Counted from the stretch's first letter, positions 32,213-39,667 are shown. The stretch: DNA of 40,829 nucleotides from Desulfohalobiaceae bacterium S24 (GCA_011389765.1 JAABTT010000025.1:1-40829), one strand, 5' to 3'. Notes: generated by a model not told the origin, from the letters alone. A program made the numbers and translations.

Positions 32213-32884
32213 ATGACCGCAAAACAAAATATTCTCTTTTCAGGCCTGGGCGTTTGCCTGCTGCTTGCCTCCGCCTGTTCTGTGGCCAAACTTCCCTATG
32301 ATCTCGTCAAAGGGACTTTGAAAACGGCATACACCGCGACGAAATTCGTGGCCGTTTCCACTTACGGCACAGCGAAAGTGATTTACAAAGTCGGAGAATT
32401 CACCTTCAGCGTTGTCCAGGCCCCCCTGTCCTGGCCCCTGACGCACGATCTGGATTCCATCGGCGGCCTGCCCCCGAAAGAGGCCATTCAAAAGGGAAAG
32501 GTTAAAAACGCGCCCTATGTGGTCATGGGCAAACGCTATGTTCCCATGTCTGTAAAACAATCCCGATCCTACCGGGAAATCGGAACCGCCTCCTGGTACG
32601 GTCAAGAGACACGCAATCAACCCGGGGGGCACATGACCGCAAACGGAGAGGCCTTTGATCCCGCCCAGCTCACGGCTGCCCATAAACACCTGCCCCTGCC
32701 CACCTATGTCCGGGTCACCAATCTGCACACCAAAAAATCCATTGTTGTCCGGGTCAATGATCGCGGCCCCTTTGTTGCCGGCAGAATCATCGACCTCAGC
32801 GCCGGGGCTGCGAAACGGCTGGGCTTTTATTCCCAGGGAACGGCCAGGGTCCTAGTGGAGACAATTGTTGTGGAAGAAGCGTAA
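32213..32884 (+). CDS. rlpA: Septal ring lytic transglycosylase RlpA family lipoprotein
   Basis: A 223-residue protein with a lipoprotein signal peptide (basic start, hydrophobic run, LLLASAC; lipobox Cys near residue 20). At about residue 122 begins the RlpA/DPBB double-psi beta barrel: IGTASWYGQETRNQ, MTANGEAFDP, LTAAHKHLPLPTYVRVTNL, VVRVNDRGPF and IIDLSAGAAKRLGF. The catalytic Asp and His-type residues of RlpA fall in VNDRGPF and TAAHK. RlpA cleaves peptide-free glycan strands at the septum in Pseudomonas. No SPOR domain is present. The start at ATG 32213 gives a better signal peptide than the GTG 14 codons earlier (32171). Confidence 0.88.
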   Translation: MTAKQNILFSGLGVCLLLASACSVAKLPYDLVKGTLKTAYTATKFVAVSTYGTAKVIYKVGEFTFSVVQAPLSWPLTHDLDSIGGLPPKEAIQKGKVKNAPYVVMGKRYVPMSVKQSRSYREIGTASWYGQETRNQPGGHMTANGEAFDPAQLTAAHKHLPLPTYVRVTNLHTKKSIVVRVNDRGPFVAGRIIDLSAGAAKRLGFYSQGTARVLVETIVVEEA

Positions 32885-32902
32885 GGAAACGCGGAAGGCG
32901 GA

Positions 32903-33730
32903 GTGACGAACTCGGATGGCAAAACAACAGCCCATTATGATGACGGCAGAAAAATGCGACTGAATAAAGCCATCGCTTCAAGCGGGCATTGCTCCAGAAG
33001 AAAAGCGGATGAACTCATCGCCAAGGGCGAAGTCGTGGTCAACGGCGTCCAAATCCGGACCCTGGGGACGCAGGTCGATCTTCAGAACGACGTGGTCACG
33101 GTCTCGGGCAAGCGTCTGGAACTGATTGATCCAAGCCGAAAACAGCACCTCTATCTGGCCTTGCACAAACCTCCGGGATATGTTTCCACCGCCCGCGACC
33201 CCCAAGGTCGAAAAATCGTCCTCGATCTGCTTCCGAAATCCATCAATCAGCAGCGGGTCGTCCCCATAGGACGACTGGATTACGACTCCGAAGGCTTGCT
33301 TCTCTTGAGCAACGACGGCTCCATGATCCACGCCTTAACCCACCCCAGCCATCAGGTGGAGAAGACCTATCAGGTCCTGGTTCAAGGCAGGGTCACTCAG
33401 GATCAGCTGCGCATCATGCGCCGGGGCATGACCCTTAAAGAGGGGGAGAAGCTGGCCCCGACCAGGGTTGCCATCGCGGGGATGCCGGCACAAAAGACCT
33501 GGCTGCAGATGATTCTCATCCAGGGCCTCAACCGGCAAATCAGGAGGATGTGCCGGGATCTCGGACTCCGCGTAATCCGACTCATTCGGACCCGTGAAGG
33601 ACCGGTGGACCTGCAGGGTCTTGCTTCCGGGACCTTTCGCTATTTACGCCCTTCGGAGATCCGTGAACTCTCGGCATACGACCGCCGCCCGGAAAGCGGC
33701 GAAGCCCCCGGCCCGACAAGTAATGCCTGA
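32903..33730 (+). CDS. 23S rRNA pseudouridine synthase, RluB/RsuA family
   Basis: A 275-residue synthase with an N-terminal S4 RNA-binding domain (MRLNKAIASSGHCSRRKADELI) and the RsuA/RluB catalytic domain. The catalytic-aspartate motif GRLDYDSEGLLLLSNDG is at about 113-129. NRQIRRMCRDLGLRVIRLIRTREG near the end is the family hallmark. It isomerises one uridine of large-subunit rRNA; exact site assignment (2605 for RluB) is likely but unproved. GTG 32903 has GGAAGG upstream; ATG 32954 at the S4 domain boundary is an alternative. The last bases overlap a small open frame that begins at 33723. Confidence 0.88.
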   Translation: MTNSDGKTTAHYDDGRKMRLNKAIASSGHCSRRKADELIAKGEVVVNGVQIRTLGTQVDLQNDVVTVSGKRLELIDPSRKQHLYLALHKPPGYVSTARDPQGRKIVLDLLPKSINQQRVVPIGRLDYDSEGLLLLSNDGSMIHALTHPSHQVEKTYQVLVQGRVTQDQLRIMRRGMTLKEGEKLAPTRVAIAGMPAQKTWLQMILIQGLNRQIRRMCRDLGLRVIRLIRTREGPVDLQGLASGTFRYLRPSEIRELSAYDRRPESGEAPGPTSNA

Positions 33731-33883
33731 AAAAAAACCTGTTTACATTTCAAAAACAATGCTTATGGGAAATTGTATATGAATTGCATCGCCGGCCTTC
33801 TTGTTGCCGCTCTGGACCTTTCGGAACTGGACAAGGCCGAGGGCGCGGTGACCTGCTGCAGTCTGGTCTATAGGGAAAAATGA
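33723..33883 (+). pseudogene. Possible small gene split by a frameshift
   Basis: A 19-codon frame (MPEKKPVYISKTMLMGNCI) starts at 33723, overlapping the end of the pseudouridine synthase, and stops at 33782. A second frame starts at ATG 33779 and reads MNCIAGLLVAALDLSELDKA then EGAVTCCSLVYREK, stopping at 33883 in an ATGA overlap with the next gene. Joined by a one-base shift near 33779 they would make about 53 residues with a hydrophobic centre and a CC pair. The second frame alone (34 residues) is also a plausible short protein. I recognise no family. Confidence 0.35.
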
Positions 33884-34725
33884 ACCTCCGTGTCGAATGT
33901 TACGCCGGGTATATGGCGGAACAGGAGCCGAGACGTTTTCAGCTCGGGTTTGAAGGTATTGAAGTGGAAGCCGTCCTCGATCGCTGGGCCGGTCCCGATC
34001 ATCGTTACTTCAGGGTCAAGGGGCATGACCAGTCCCTGTACATCCTCCGTTATGACATCCATCGAGATCAATGGGACCTGGCCGCATCCGGGACATCACT
34101 CACAGCAACCAAAAGGATGAAACCCATGACCACACTAAGCAATGAACATATTACAGTCGGCCCCTGCCGGATCAACCGCATCCAGCATCCGGCGGGAACA
34201 AAAAAACCGATTATCCTCCTGCATGGGGCCAAATTCGAAGCGGACACCTGGCTGCAATTGGGAACTCTGGAGAGGCTCGCTAAAGCAGACCACCCGGTCC
34301 ATGCCCTGGACATGCCCGGATTCGGGAAATCCGAATCCTGTGCCGCAAAAGAATCCGAAGTCATCCAGTCTTATATCGGACAAGAGCAGCTGGACAAACC
34401 GGTCCTTGTCGGGCCGTCCAGAGGGGGGCGCTTTGCCCTTGAATTCTATTTTGCCCATCCGGAACTGGTGGGTGGTCTGATCCTGGTCGGTACGGTGGGT
34501 ATAGAAGACAATAAAGACAGGTTCCAAGACATTGCAGTTCCCTGTCTGCTGATCTGGGGCGGTGAAGACACCATCTCCGATCCGCAAAACGGATATTTCC
34601 TCAATCGGGAGATCCCGGACTCCGAATTGCTGATCCTTGAAGGGGCTCCGCATCCCTGCTATCTTGAAAAAACAGAGGAATTCCACCAGGCCCTGATTGC
34701 TTTTCTCAATGAACGATATGCCTGA
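33880..34725 (+). CDS. Alpha/beta hydrolase with an extra N-terminal domain
   Basis: A 281-residue protein in two parts. Residues 1 to about 75 (MNLRVECYAGYMAEQEPRRF onward to RDQWDL) are a compact domain with DRW and GPDHRYFRVKG motifs. They look like a small free-standing protein seen in related bacteria, but I cannot name its function. From about residue 83 follows an alpha/beta hydrolase: LHGAKFEADTWLQL, nucleophile elbow VGPSRGGRFALEF (Ser near 185), acid LIWGGEDT (Asp near 228) and His in EGAPHPCYLEK (near 254). This resembles ABHD14-type hydrolases. An internal ATG at 34126 with AAGGATG 8 bp upstream could start the hydrolase alone, so the fusion may be two genes that became one frame. 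Substrate unknown. Confidence 0.7.
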   Translation: MNLRVECYAGYMAEQEPRRFQLGFEGIEVEAVLDRWAGPDHRYFRVKGHDQSLYILRYDIHRDQWDLAASGTSLTATKRMKPMTTLSNEHITVGPCRINRIQHPAGTKKPIILLHGAKFEADTWLQLGTLERLAKADHPVHALDMPGFGKSESCAAKESEVIQSYIGQEQLDKPVLVGPSRGGRFALEFYFAHPELVGGLILVGTVGIEDNKDRFQDIAVPCLLIWGGEDTISDPQNGYFLNREIPDSELLILEGAPHPCYLEKTEEFHQALIAFLNERYA

Positions 34726-34935
34726 AACCGCATCTAGCAGCGACCGCTGCAGGTATTTCTTCGAGCCGGCCTCGGCAATGCCGAAGCTATCCCTTCTGGT
34801 TCAAAAACCTCCGCAGCCGGTACGCCTGGAAACAGACGGCAAACCACTGCCCGGGAATTGGAAAGGGAACCCTGTTCAGCCGGGAGGAGATCCTCTCGTT
34901 CCTGGACGGTACAGCTTTCCCGGGAGACGGGTGAT
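34709..34935 (+). pseudogene. Small gene remnant with several frameshifts
   Basis: No single frame is coherent across this stretch, but three frames contribute protein-like pieces in order: frame 1 (MNDMPETASSSDRCRYFFEP), frame 2 (GLGNAEAIP), frame 3 (FWFKNLRSRYAWK), frame 1 (TDGKPLPGNWKG) and frame 3 (TLFSREEILSFLDGTAFPGD plus G and stop). Three one-base losses near 34768, 34793 and 34831 and one extra base near 34868 would restore a 75-residue protein. Good helix-like and aromatic motifs make chance less likely. It could be a decayed gene or a patch of sequencing error. The ATG overlaps the end of the hydrolase gene. Confidence 0.4.
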
Positions 34936-34978
34936 CATTCTTCCAATCCCTAGTATCCACCGCCAAGGAGTTTCACCT

Positions 34979-35581
34979 ATGCAGTCCACGGCAAAGCAGG
35001 AACAGAACCTCTCGAATGACCAGGGCCAAGCTTTGGTCAAACTGGCCAGATTAACCCTGGAGAACAAACTGAAACAAGCGGATGGACAAAGTGAGGCTGA
35101 GCTGCAGACAATCCTCTCAGACCCTGAACTGCAAAACAAACAGGGGACCTTCGTCACCCTGCACCTGCAAGACCGGCTCCGGGGCTGCATCGGCAGCCTG
35201 CTTCCAGAAAAACCGCTTTGCGAAAGCGTCCGGGAAAACGCCCTCAATGCAGCCCTCAAGGACCCCCGTTTTACGCCGCTTACTGCTGCTGAACTCGACA
35301 AGACACACATAGAAGTCAGTGTGCTCACAGACCCCCAGGTCCTGGACTATACAGATGACCAGGACCTGCTTGCCAGACTGCGGCCGAACATTGACGGCGT
35401 CATTCTGCAGCAAGGCATGGCCAGGGCGACGTTTCTGCCCCAGGTCTGGGAGCAGCTGCCGCAGACCAGCCAATTTTTGAGCCAGCTCTGTCTCAAGGCC
35501 GGTCTTTCTGCCGATGCCTGGAAAAAAGAACACCCGCAGATTCTCACCTACCAGGCCCAGTACTTCGAAGAACCAAAATAG
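34979..35581 (+). CDS. AMMECR1 domain protein
   Basis: A 200-residue AMMECR1-family protein. The diagnostic motif LRGCIGSLLPEKPL lies at about 62-75, with KLARLTLENKLK near the start, ALKDPRFTPLTAAELDKTHIEVSVLT at about 94-119, and QVWEQLPQTSQFLSQLCLKAGL near the C terminus. Family members are widespread and soluble; some act with MEMO-like proteins, in archaea and bacteria with unknown chemistry. ATG 34979 is chosen because AAGGAG lies 9 bp before it; an open frame upstream overlaps the degraded region. Its stop codon lies within a hairpin that acts as a terminator. Confidence 0.88.
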   Translation: MQSTAKQEQNLSNDQGQALVKLARLTLENKLKQADGQSEAELQTILSDPELQNKQGTFVTLHLQDRLRGCIGSLLPEKPLCESVRENALNAALKDPRFTPLTAAELDKTHIEVSVLTDPQVLDYTDDQDLLARLRPNIDGVILQQGMARATFLPQVWEQLPQTSQFLSQLCLKAGLSADAWKKEHPQILTYQAQYFEEPK

Positions 35582-35616
35582 ACTGGAAGACCGGTCTATT
35601 TTGGTTCATATTTTTC
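35570..35616 (+). terminator. Terminator hairpin at the AMMECR1 stop codon
   Basis: GAACCAAAATAGAC (35570-35583) pairs perfectly with GTCTATTTTGGTTC (35594-35607), followed by ATATTTTTCC. The stop codon TAG is inside the left arm. Confidence 0.75.
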
Positions 35617-35644
35617 CAGTTTTTTCTTTTGAAAAAAAAATTTC

Positions 35645-35688
35645 ATAAAACAAAGCCGGACGATTCTGTTCGCCCGGTTTTGTTTTAT
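35645..35688 (-). terminator. Terminator hairpin at the ahcY stop codon
   Basis: ATAAAACAAAGCCGG (35645-35659) pairs with CCGGTTTTGTTTTAT (35674-35688), with one G-T mismatch. The ahcY stop TAA (35685-35687 on the plus strand as TTA) lies in the arm and the flanking A/T-rich arms can serve as a U-run on either strand. Confidence 0.75.
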
Positions 35689-36947
35689 GTGCCCTCTTCC
35701 CAGGAATCGAGATATTCGCTCTGCTCCGCCGTGAGGGCATCGATGCTGATATTCATGGCTTTGAGCTGCAGTCCGGCGATCTCATCGTCCAGGCTTTCCG
35801 GAAGCTGAAAGACCTCCGGCTTCAAACTTTCCTTGTTTTTGACCCCATATTCGCAGGCCAAAGCCTGGCCGCAGAAAGACGTGGACATCACCTCGCTGGG
35901 ATGCCCCTCGGCCGCCGCCAGGTTGATGAGCCGACCTTCCCCCAGGACAAAGAGCTTTTTCCCCTTGAGTATGTATTCGTCCATAAAGGGTCGGACCCGC
36001 CTGCAGGATTCGGCATGATCGGCCAGAGCGGAGAGTTCCAGCTCGATATCGAAATGCCCGGAATTGGCCATGATCGCCCCGTACTTCATCTGCTGCATGT
36101 GATCAAAGCTGATTACATGCTTATTGCCGGTCACCGAACAGAAAACGTCTCCGATCGCAACTGCCTCCTGCATGGGCATGACCCGGAAACCGTCATAGGC
36201 GGCCTGCAGGGCCCGGAATTGATCCACTTCCGTGACAATGACATTGGCCCCCATTCCTCTGGCCTTTTGGGCCACACCGCGGCCGCAGCTTCCATACCCG
36301 CTGACCACGAATGTCTTGCCGGCATACAGCAGATTCGTGGCCCGGGTGATGCCGTCGATGGTGGATTGTCCGGTTCCGTAGAAATTGTCCACCAGATGCT
36401 TGGTCTTGTTGTCATTGACCGCGATCATGGGATATTTCAAGGCATTAGCCTTTTCCATGGCCTTGAGCCGGATAATCCCGGTGGTCGTCTCTTCACAGCC
36501 GCAGATAATGTCCGGAATGAGCCCGCTGTGATTTTTGTGGATCTCGGAGACGAGATCACAGCCGTCATCAATGGTGATATGGGGCCCGAAGGCGATCACC
36601 TTGTTCAGATAACGGTAATAATCCTCGCCGGATTCGCCCTTGTAGCCCCAGACCTTGACGCCCTCCTCGGCCAGGGCCGCGGCCACGTCGTCCTGGGTGG
36701 AGAGGGGGTTGCAGCCGGTAATGGCCACGTCCGCCCCTCCGGCGATCAGGGTCCGGACCAGAATGCCGGTCTCTTTGGTCACATGCAGAGCCAGGCCGAT
36801 CCTCACGCCCTGAAGCGGTTTTTCTTTTTGAAATCGCTTCCGGACTTCCAAGAGGGCCCCCATATTCAATTCCGCCAGTTCCAGGTTGTTTTTACCCTGA
36901 ACAGCCAAAGACATGTCTTTCACTTCATACTTGTCTGTACTTTCCAT
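35685..36947 (-). CDS. ahcY: S-adenosylhomocysteine hydrolase (adenosylhomocysteinase)
   Basis: A 420-residue NAD-dependent enzyme that splits S-adenosylhomocysteine into adenosine and homocysteine, relieving product inhibition of methyltransferases. Landmarks are the N-terminal substrate domain with ALHVTKETGILVRTL (about 53-67), catalytic-region YPMIAVNDNKTKHLVDNFYGTGQS (about 173-196) and the NAD Rossmann motif VSGYGSCGRG (about 215-224), followed by a C-terminal segment. The C terminus is shorter than in eukaryotic forms. The start at ATG 36947 has AAAGGAGC upstream; a longer frame to 36989 is not needed. It overlaps the end of the regulator gene by 23 bp, so the two are in one operon, probably controlled by the palindrome upstream of the regulator. 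Confidence 0.95.
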   Translation of the reverse strand: MESTDKYEVKDMSLAVQGKNNLELAELNMGALLEVRKRFQKEKPLQGVRIGLALHVTKETGILVRTLIAGGADVAITGCNPLSTQDDVAAALAEEGVKVWGYKGESGEDYYRYLNKVIAFGPHITIDDGCDLVSEIHKNHSGLIPDIICGCEETTTGIIRLKAMEKANALKYPMIAVNDNKTKHLVDNFYGTGQSTIDGITRATNLLYAGKTFVVSGYGSCGRGVAQKARGMGANVIVTEVDQFRALQAAYDGFRVMPMQEAVAIGDVFCSVTGNKHVISFDHMQQMKYGAIMANSGHFDIELELSALADHAESCRRVRPFMDEYILKGKKLFVLGEGRLINLAAAEGHPSEVMSTSFCGQALACEYGVKNKESLKPEVFQLPESLDDEIAGLQLKAMNISIDALTAEQSEYLDSWEEGT

Positions 36948-37878
36948 TGTTGCTCCTTTTTGTTTCGGATTTGCGTGCGATATGCACATGAATTATCAAA
37001 CCATGATTCACCGGATGTTCCTGAAATGTTTCCACGGAAAACCCGGCGTCCTCCAACCATTGAAGCATTTCCTTTCTGTCGAAGCCCAGCCAGACCCCGC
37101 CGTAGGTCTTTCGAATCGTCTCCTGATCGTGTTTGGCAAAATCAGTGATCAGCAGCAGTCCCTGAGGCTGCAGCACCCTGGCCGCTTCCTGAATCCCGGA
37201 AGCCGGAAGGGATACATGATGCAGGACCATATTCAACACCGCGGCGCCGGCCTCCCCGTCGCCCAGGGGCAGGTGCTCCAATTCGCCCAGGCGAAGTTCG
37301 ATGTTTCGATCTTTTCCAAAGGCCTCTTCCCGAGCCCTGGCCAGCATTTCAGGAGAGCTGTCCACGCCGATCACCCGCCGGCATTTTGCGGCGAAATCCG
37401 GCAGGAGTTCGCCAGTTCCACAGCCAAGATCCGCCAGAACCTCGGTTTCAGGGATCTCTCTCAGGACAAGGGCGCTCAAGTCGAAATCTCCAAGGATATC
37501 ATTTTTCAGACGCCGCCAGTGGGCTGCCACTCGATTGAAAAACAGTTTGGTCTGCTGCTTGCGGAACTCCAGCACCTCACCGGCCCTTTGCAAATCCCCT
37601 TCGTAAACAGACCCGGGACGAACCGCCCGGTTCAGATACTGGACCAGATCCTGATTGTCGTGGTTCAAGGGCGCGTAATAGTACACAAAAAACCCGTCCC
37701 GCCGGGAGGAAAGCAGAGAGCATTCGGTCAAGACCTTCAAGTGCCGGGAAACTCTGGACTGGCCCATGTCCATGACCTGCACGAGCTCATTGACATTGAG
37801 TTCATGCTTGAGGAGGACGAGATAGAGCCGCAGCCGGGTGGCATCCGCCAGAGCCTTCAATTGCTTCAGTATATCCAT
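36925..37878 (-). CDS. sahR: ArsR-family regulator fused to a SAM-dependent methyltransferase domain (SahR-like)
   Basis: A 317-residue protein. Residues 1-75 form an ArsR-type winged helix-turn-helix (LKQLKALADATRLRLYLVLL, then VMDMGQSRVSRHLKVL as recognition region and the DGFFVYYY wing). From about 150 a class I methyltransferase-like fold follows (VLADLGCGTGELLPDFA, VIGVDSSPEML and LNMVLHHV). This layout next to ahcY matches SahR, the S-adenosylhomocysteine-responsive repressor of methionine-cycle genes described in Desulfovibrio; the domain fusion probably senses SAH or SAM. It shares an operon with ahcY. ATG 37878 is chosen because the upstream TTG lies inside a palindromic operator. 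No Shine-Dalgarno is visible, so translation may be weak or leaderless-like. Confidence 0.85.
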   Translation of the reverse strand: MDILKQLKALADATRLRLYLVLLKHELNVNELVQVMDMGQSRVSRHLKVLTECSLLSSRRDGFFVYYYAPLNHDNQDLVQYLNRAVRPGSVYEGDLQRAGEVLEFRKQQTKLFFNRVAAHWRRLKNDILGDFDLSALVLREIPETEVLADLGCGTGELLPDFAAKCRRVIGVDSSPEMLARAREEAFGKDRNIELRLGELEHLPLGDGEAGAAVLNMVLHHVSLPASGIQEAARVLQPQGLLLITDFAKHDQETIRKTYGGVWLGFDRKEMLQWLEDAGFSVETFQEHPVNHGLIIHVHIARKSETKRSNNGKYRQV

Positions 37879-37886
37879 AAATTTAA

Positions 37887-37906
37887 ATATCAAGATAAAT
37901 TGATAT
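37887..37906. promoter_or_regulatory. Palindromic operator upstream of sahR
   Basis: ATATCAAGATAAATTGATAT consists of perfect 7-bp arms ATATCAA and TTGATAT separated by GATAAA. It lies 9 bp before the sahR start and about 12 bp past the predicted -10 box, a good place for autorepression. The sequence agrees with my memory of SahR sites of sulfate reducers, so I infer it is the SahR operator. Confidence 0.6.
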
Positions 37907-37917
37907 GCCGAAAGACA

Positions 37918-37946
37918 GTTTTACCAGCACCCTTTTCCCTTGTCAA
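37918..37946 (-). promoter_or_regulatory. Probable sigma-70 promoter of sahR-ahcY
   Basis: On the minus strand TTGACA (37946-37941) and TAAAAC (37923-37918) are 17 bp apart, directly upstream of the palindrome. The -10 box is a moderate match. Confidence 0.5.
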
Positions 37947-38042
37947 GTCAAATTAAAGGACTCAATACGCTGACCTCGTTTCACCCCTGTATAACGGCTC
38001 AAAAATAATGCAAGGCCTATGGATGCAGCTCTCTGCAAAGTT

Positions 38043-38936
38043 TTAAAAACCTCGCGGGCAGGCATCCCCGAGCAGAGGTTCCGGATTGACCAGGGCCCGG
38101 CCCAGGCTGATCCCGAAATGGAGGTGCGGACCCGTGGCCCGTCCAGTGGAACCGGTGCGACCCAGAAACTCCCCTTTGGCTAGATGCTGCCCCGTTTGGA
38201 CCGCGATGGATGAAAGATGAAAATACATACTGATCACGCCCTGGCCATGATCGATGTAGACCGATTTCCCGGCAAAAAAATGATCCGCGGTCAAAACCAC
38301 GAGGCCCGCATTCGCAGCCGTCACCGGAGCCTGATCGCCGGACCTGATGTCCAGGCCCCGATGGGGCGAGCGGGGCTTGCCGTTGAGCACCCTTTTCAAA
38401 CCGTAAGCGCTGGAGATGTCCCCGGCAGCCGGCCGTTGGAACGGGCAGGACCACATTTTTCCAGGGGAAATCCTGCTCAGGACCTTGCGCACGGCCTGCT
38501 GCTCCCGCTGATGCCTGTCCAAAGCGGCTTGACTCAAGGCAACTTTGTCCTTGGACACTGTGAGGTTCTGGACCGGAGCCTGTCTGTCCCGAACACGGAT
38601 CACCCTTTCCTGGACGCGGGTGATCCCATATTTTTCCGCCTGAACCCGTACTGTCTTCATTCCGGGGGTATGGCGCTTCACATCCGTACCCAGCAGGACA
38701 TGGGCGGCATAGGCCTGATTCTTGAACTTGAGCGGGACGGACATACCAGTGTCCAGCCAGTCAATGCGAACCTTTTTGAAATGCACAGGAGAGCGCATGC
38801 CGAGAAAAAACGGCTCTCCAAGAACGATTGTCTGCGGCAGGTCTATGTGCAATACATTCCTTTCAACCCAGGCTTGAGAATCCATGAAAAACCCCTGACC
38901 CAGCAGCAGCAAGCACACAATCACGATACGCTGCAT
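38043..38936 (-). CDS. M23 family metallopeptidase (LytM domain)
   Basis: A 297-residue secreted peptidase. The N terminus (MQRIVIVCLLLLGQGFFMDS, cleavage near residue 20-23) is a signal peptide. The region 25-150 is an all-beta N domain (VLGEPFFLGMRSPVHFKKVRI). The LytM/M23 domain starts at about 190 and contains the zinc-site motif HRGLDI (HxxxD, near 216-221) and the HLHFG motif (near 275-279), with intervening TGSTGRATGPHLHFGISLGRALVNPE. It probably cuts peptidoglycan cross-links or acts as an activator in the periplasm. ATG 38936 is preceded by GGAAGGAGG at a normal distance, so the longer frame to 39092 is rejected. The gene is divergent from the cysteine-motif gene at 39122. Confidence 0.92.
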   Translation of the reverse strand: MQRIVIVCLLLLGQGFFMDSQAWVERNVLHIDLPQTIVLGEPFFLGMRSPVHFKKVRIDWLDTGMSVPLKFKNQAYAAHVLLGTDVKRHTPGMKTVRVQAEKYGITRVQERVIRVRDRQAPVQNLTVSKDKVALSQAALDRHQREQQAVRKVLSRISPGKMWSCPFQRPAAGDISSAYGLKRVLNGKPRSPHRGLDIRSGDQAPVTAANAGLVVLTADHFFAGKSVYIDHGQGVISMYFHLSSIAVQTGQHLAKGEFLGRTGSTGRATGPHLHFGISLGRALVNPEPLLGDACPRGF

Positions 38937-39121
38937 GACGCCTCCTTCCATTCGTTTACAGTGGAAAAGCCCCGACAACTCAGTATACACTCTGCTTTTG
39001 CACTCACTCTCAAGCCTCTCCTTGCTCCGGGGCCTTGCGGCAGCAGGCCTTGACTCTTTGGGAGATCTGTGAAAAACAAAGTGGTAACGCACCGAATTTT
39101 CGAAGATCTCTCAGGCCTTCT

Positions 39122-39601
39122 ATGGACACAAAGCTTTTCAATTATGATCTCGATGATCCGCTCAGTATCTTTAACCGGCATATTTTTTGTCCGATTCACA
39201 AACGATATTCCGCTTTTCTGAGCTGTCCGTCCTGCCCGGACTTTCCCTGCCGGAAGCTCAGCCGGACAGACCTGCGCATGCTCTCCCTTTCACCGTTTCT
39301 GAACCGGGAAGTGACAGAATTCAAAACAAGGAGACAAAAGATGTATATCCTGAAAAAGTACGACGGCACCCTGGAAATCGTTGAGGAACTGGATGAGAAA
39401 AATCCGGATCAGGAACTCCTCAAGAATGTGGAAGAAGTCTATCCTGTGACCAAGGTTCTGGTGCCCCAACTGCGGCTGGTGCCCAAGACGAAAGAAGAGC
39501 GGCACAAGATCAAGGAAAGCCTGGAAAAAGAGCAAACGAGCCCCAAAGAAGAGACCGCGGCCAATCCGAAGAGCGGGAAAGCAGCCTCCAAAAAAACATG
39601 A
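39122..39601 (+). CDS. Cysteine-motif protein of unknown function
   Basis: A 159-residue protein with a cysteine-rich N-terminal part (IFCPIHKRYSAFLSCPSCPD then FPC, about residues 20-43) that may bind zinc or an iron-sulfur cluster: Cys at about 23, 35, 38 and 43. A middle beta-rich segment (MYILKKYDGTLEIVEEL), then a helical, strongly charged C terminus (KESLEKEQTSPKEETAA, KSGKAASKKT) follows. I do not recognise the family. ATG 39122 is not preceded by an obvious Shine-Dalgarno. It is divergent from the M23 gene and ends 84 bp before tRNA-Asn. It may act as a small RNA- or protein-binding regulator, but nothing specific can be assigned. Confidence 0.55.
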   Translation: MDTKLFNYDLDDPLSIFNRHIFCPIHKRYSAFLSCPSCPDFPCRKLSRTDLRMLSLSPFLNREVTEFKTRRQKMYILKKYDGTLEIVEELDEKNPDQELLKNVEEVYPVTKVLVPQLRLVPKTKEERHKIKESLEKEQTSPKEETAANPKSGKAASKKT

Positions 39602-39638
39602 ACTTTTTCAAGTCCAAAGAAAACCCTTTGAAAAAAGC

Positions 39639-39667
39639 TTGACCTCTGAAGCGCTATCAGGTACAAG
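39639..39667 (+). promoter_or_regulatory. Possible promoter of tRNA-Asn
   Basis: TTGACC (39639-39644) and TACAAG (39662-39667) with 17 bp spacing, 18 bp before the tRNA. The -10 match is weak. Confidence 0.4.

Noticed and set aside
36948-37000. S-adenosylhomocysteine riboswitch before ahcY
   Set aside because: The gap before ahcY is coding sequence of the regulator; there is no space for such an RNA, and a protein regulator with an operator explains control.
35901-37148. 415-codon frame antisense to ahcY and the regulator
   Set aside because: It spans two real genes on the other strand and has no motif; a shadow.
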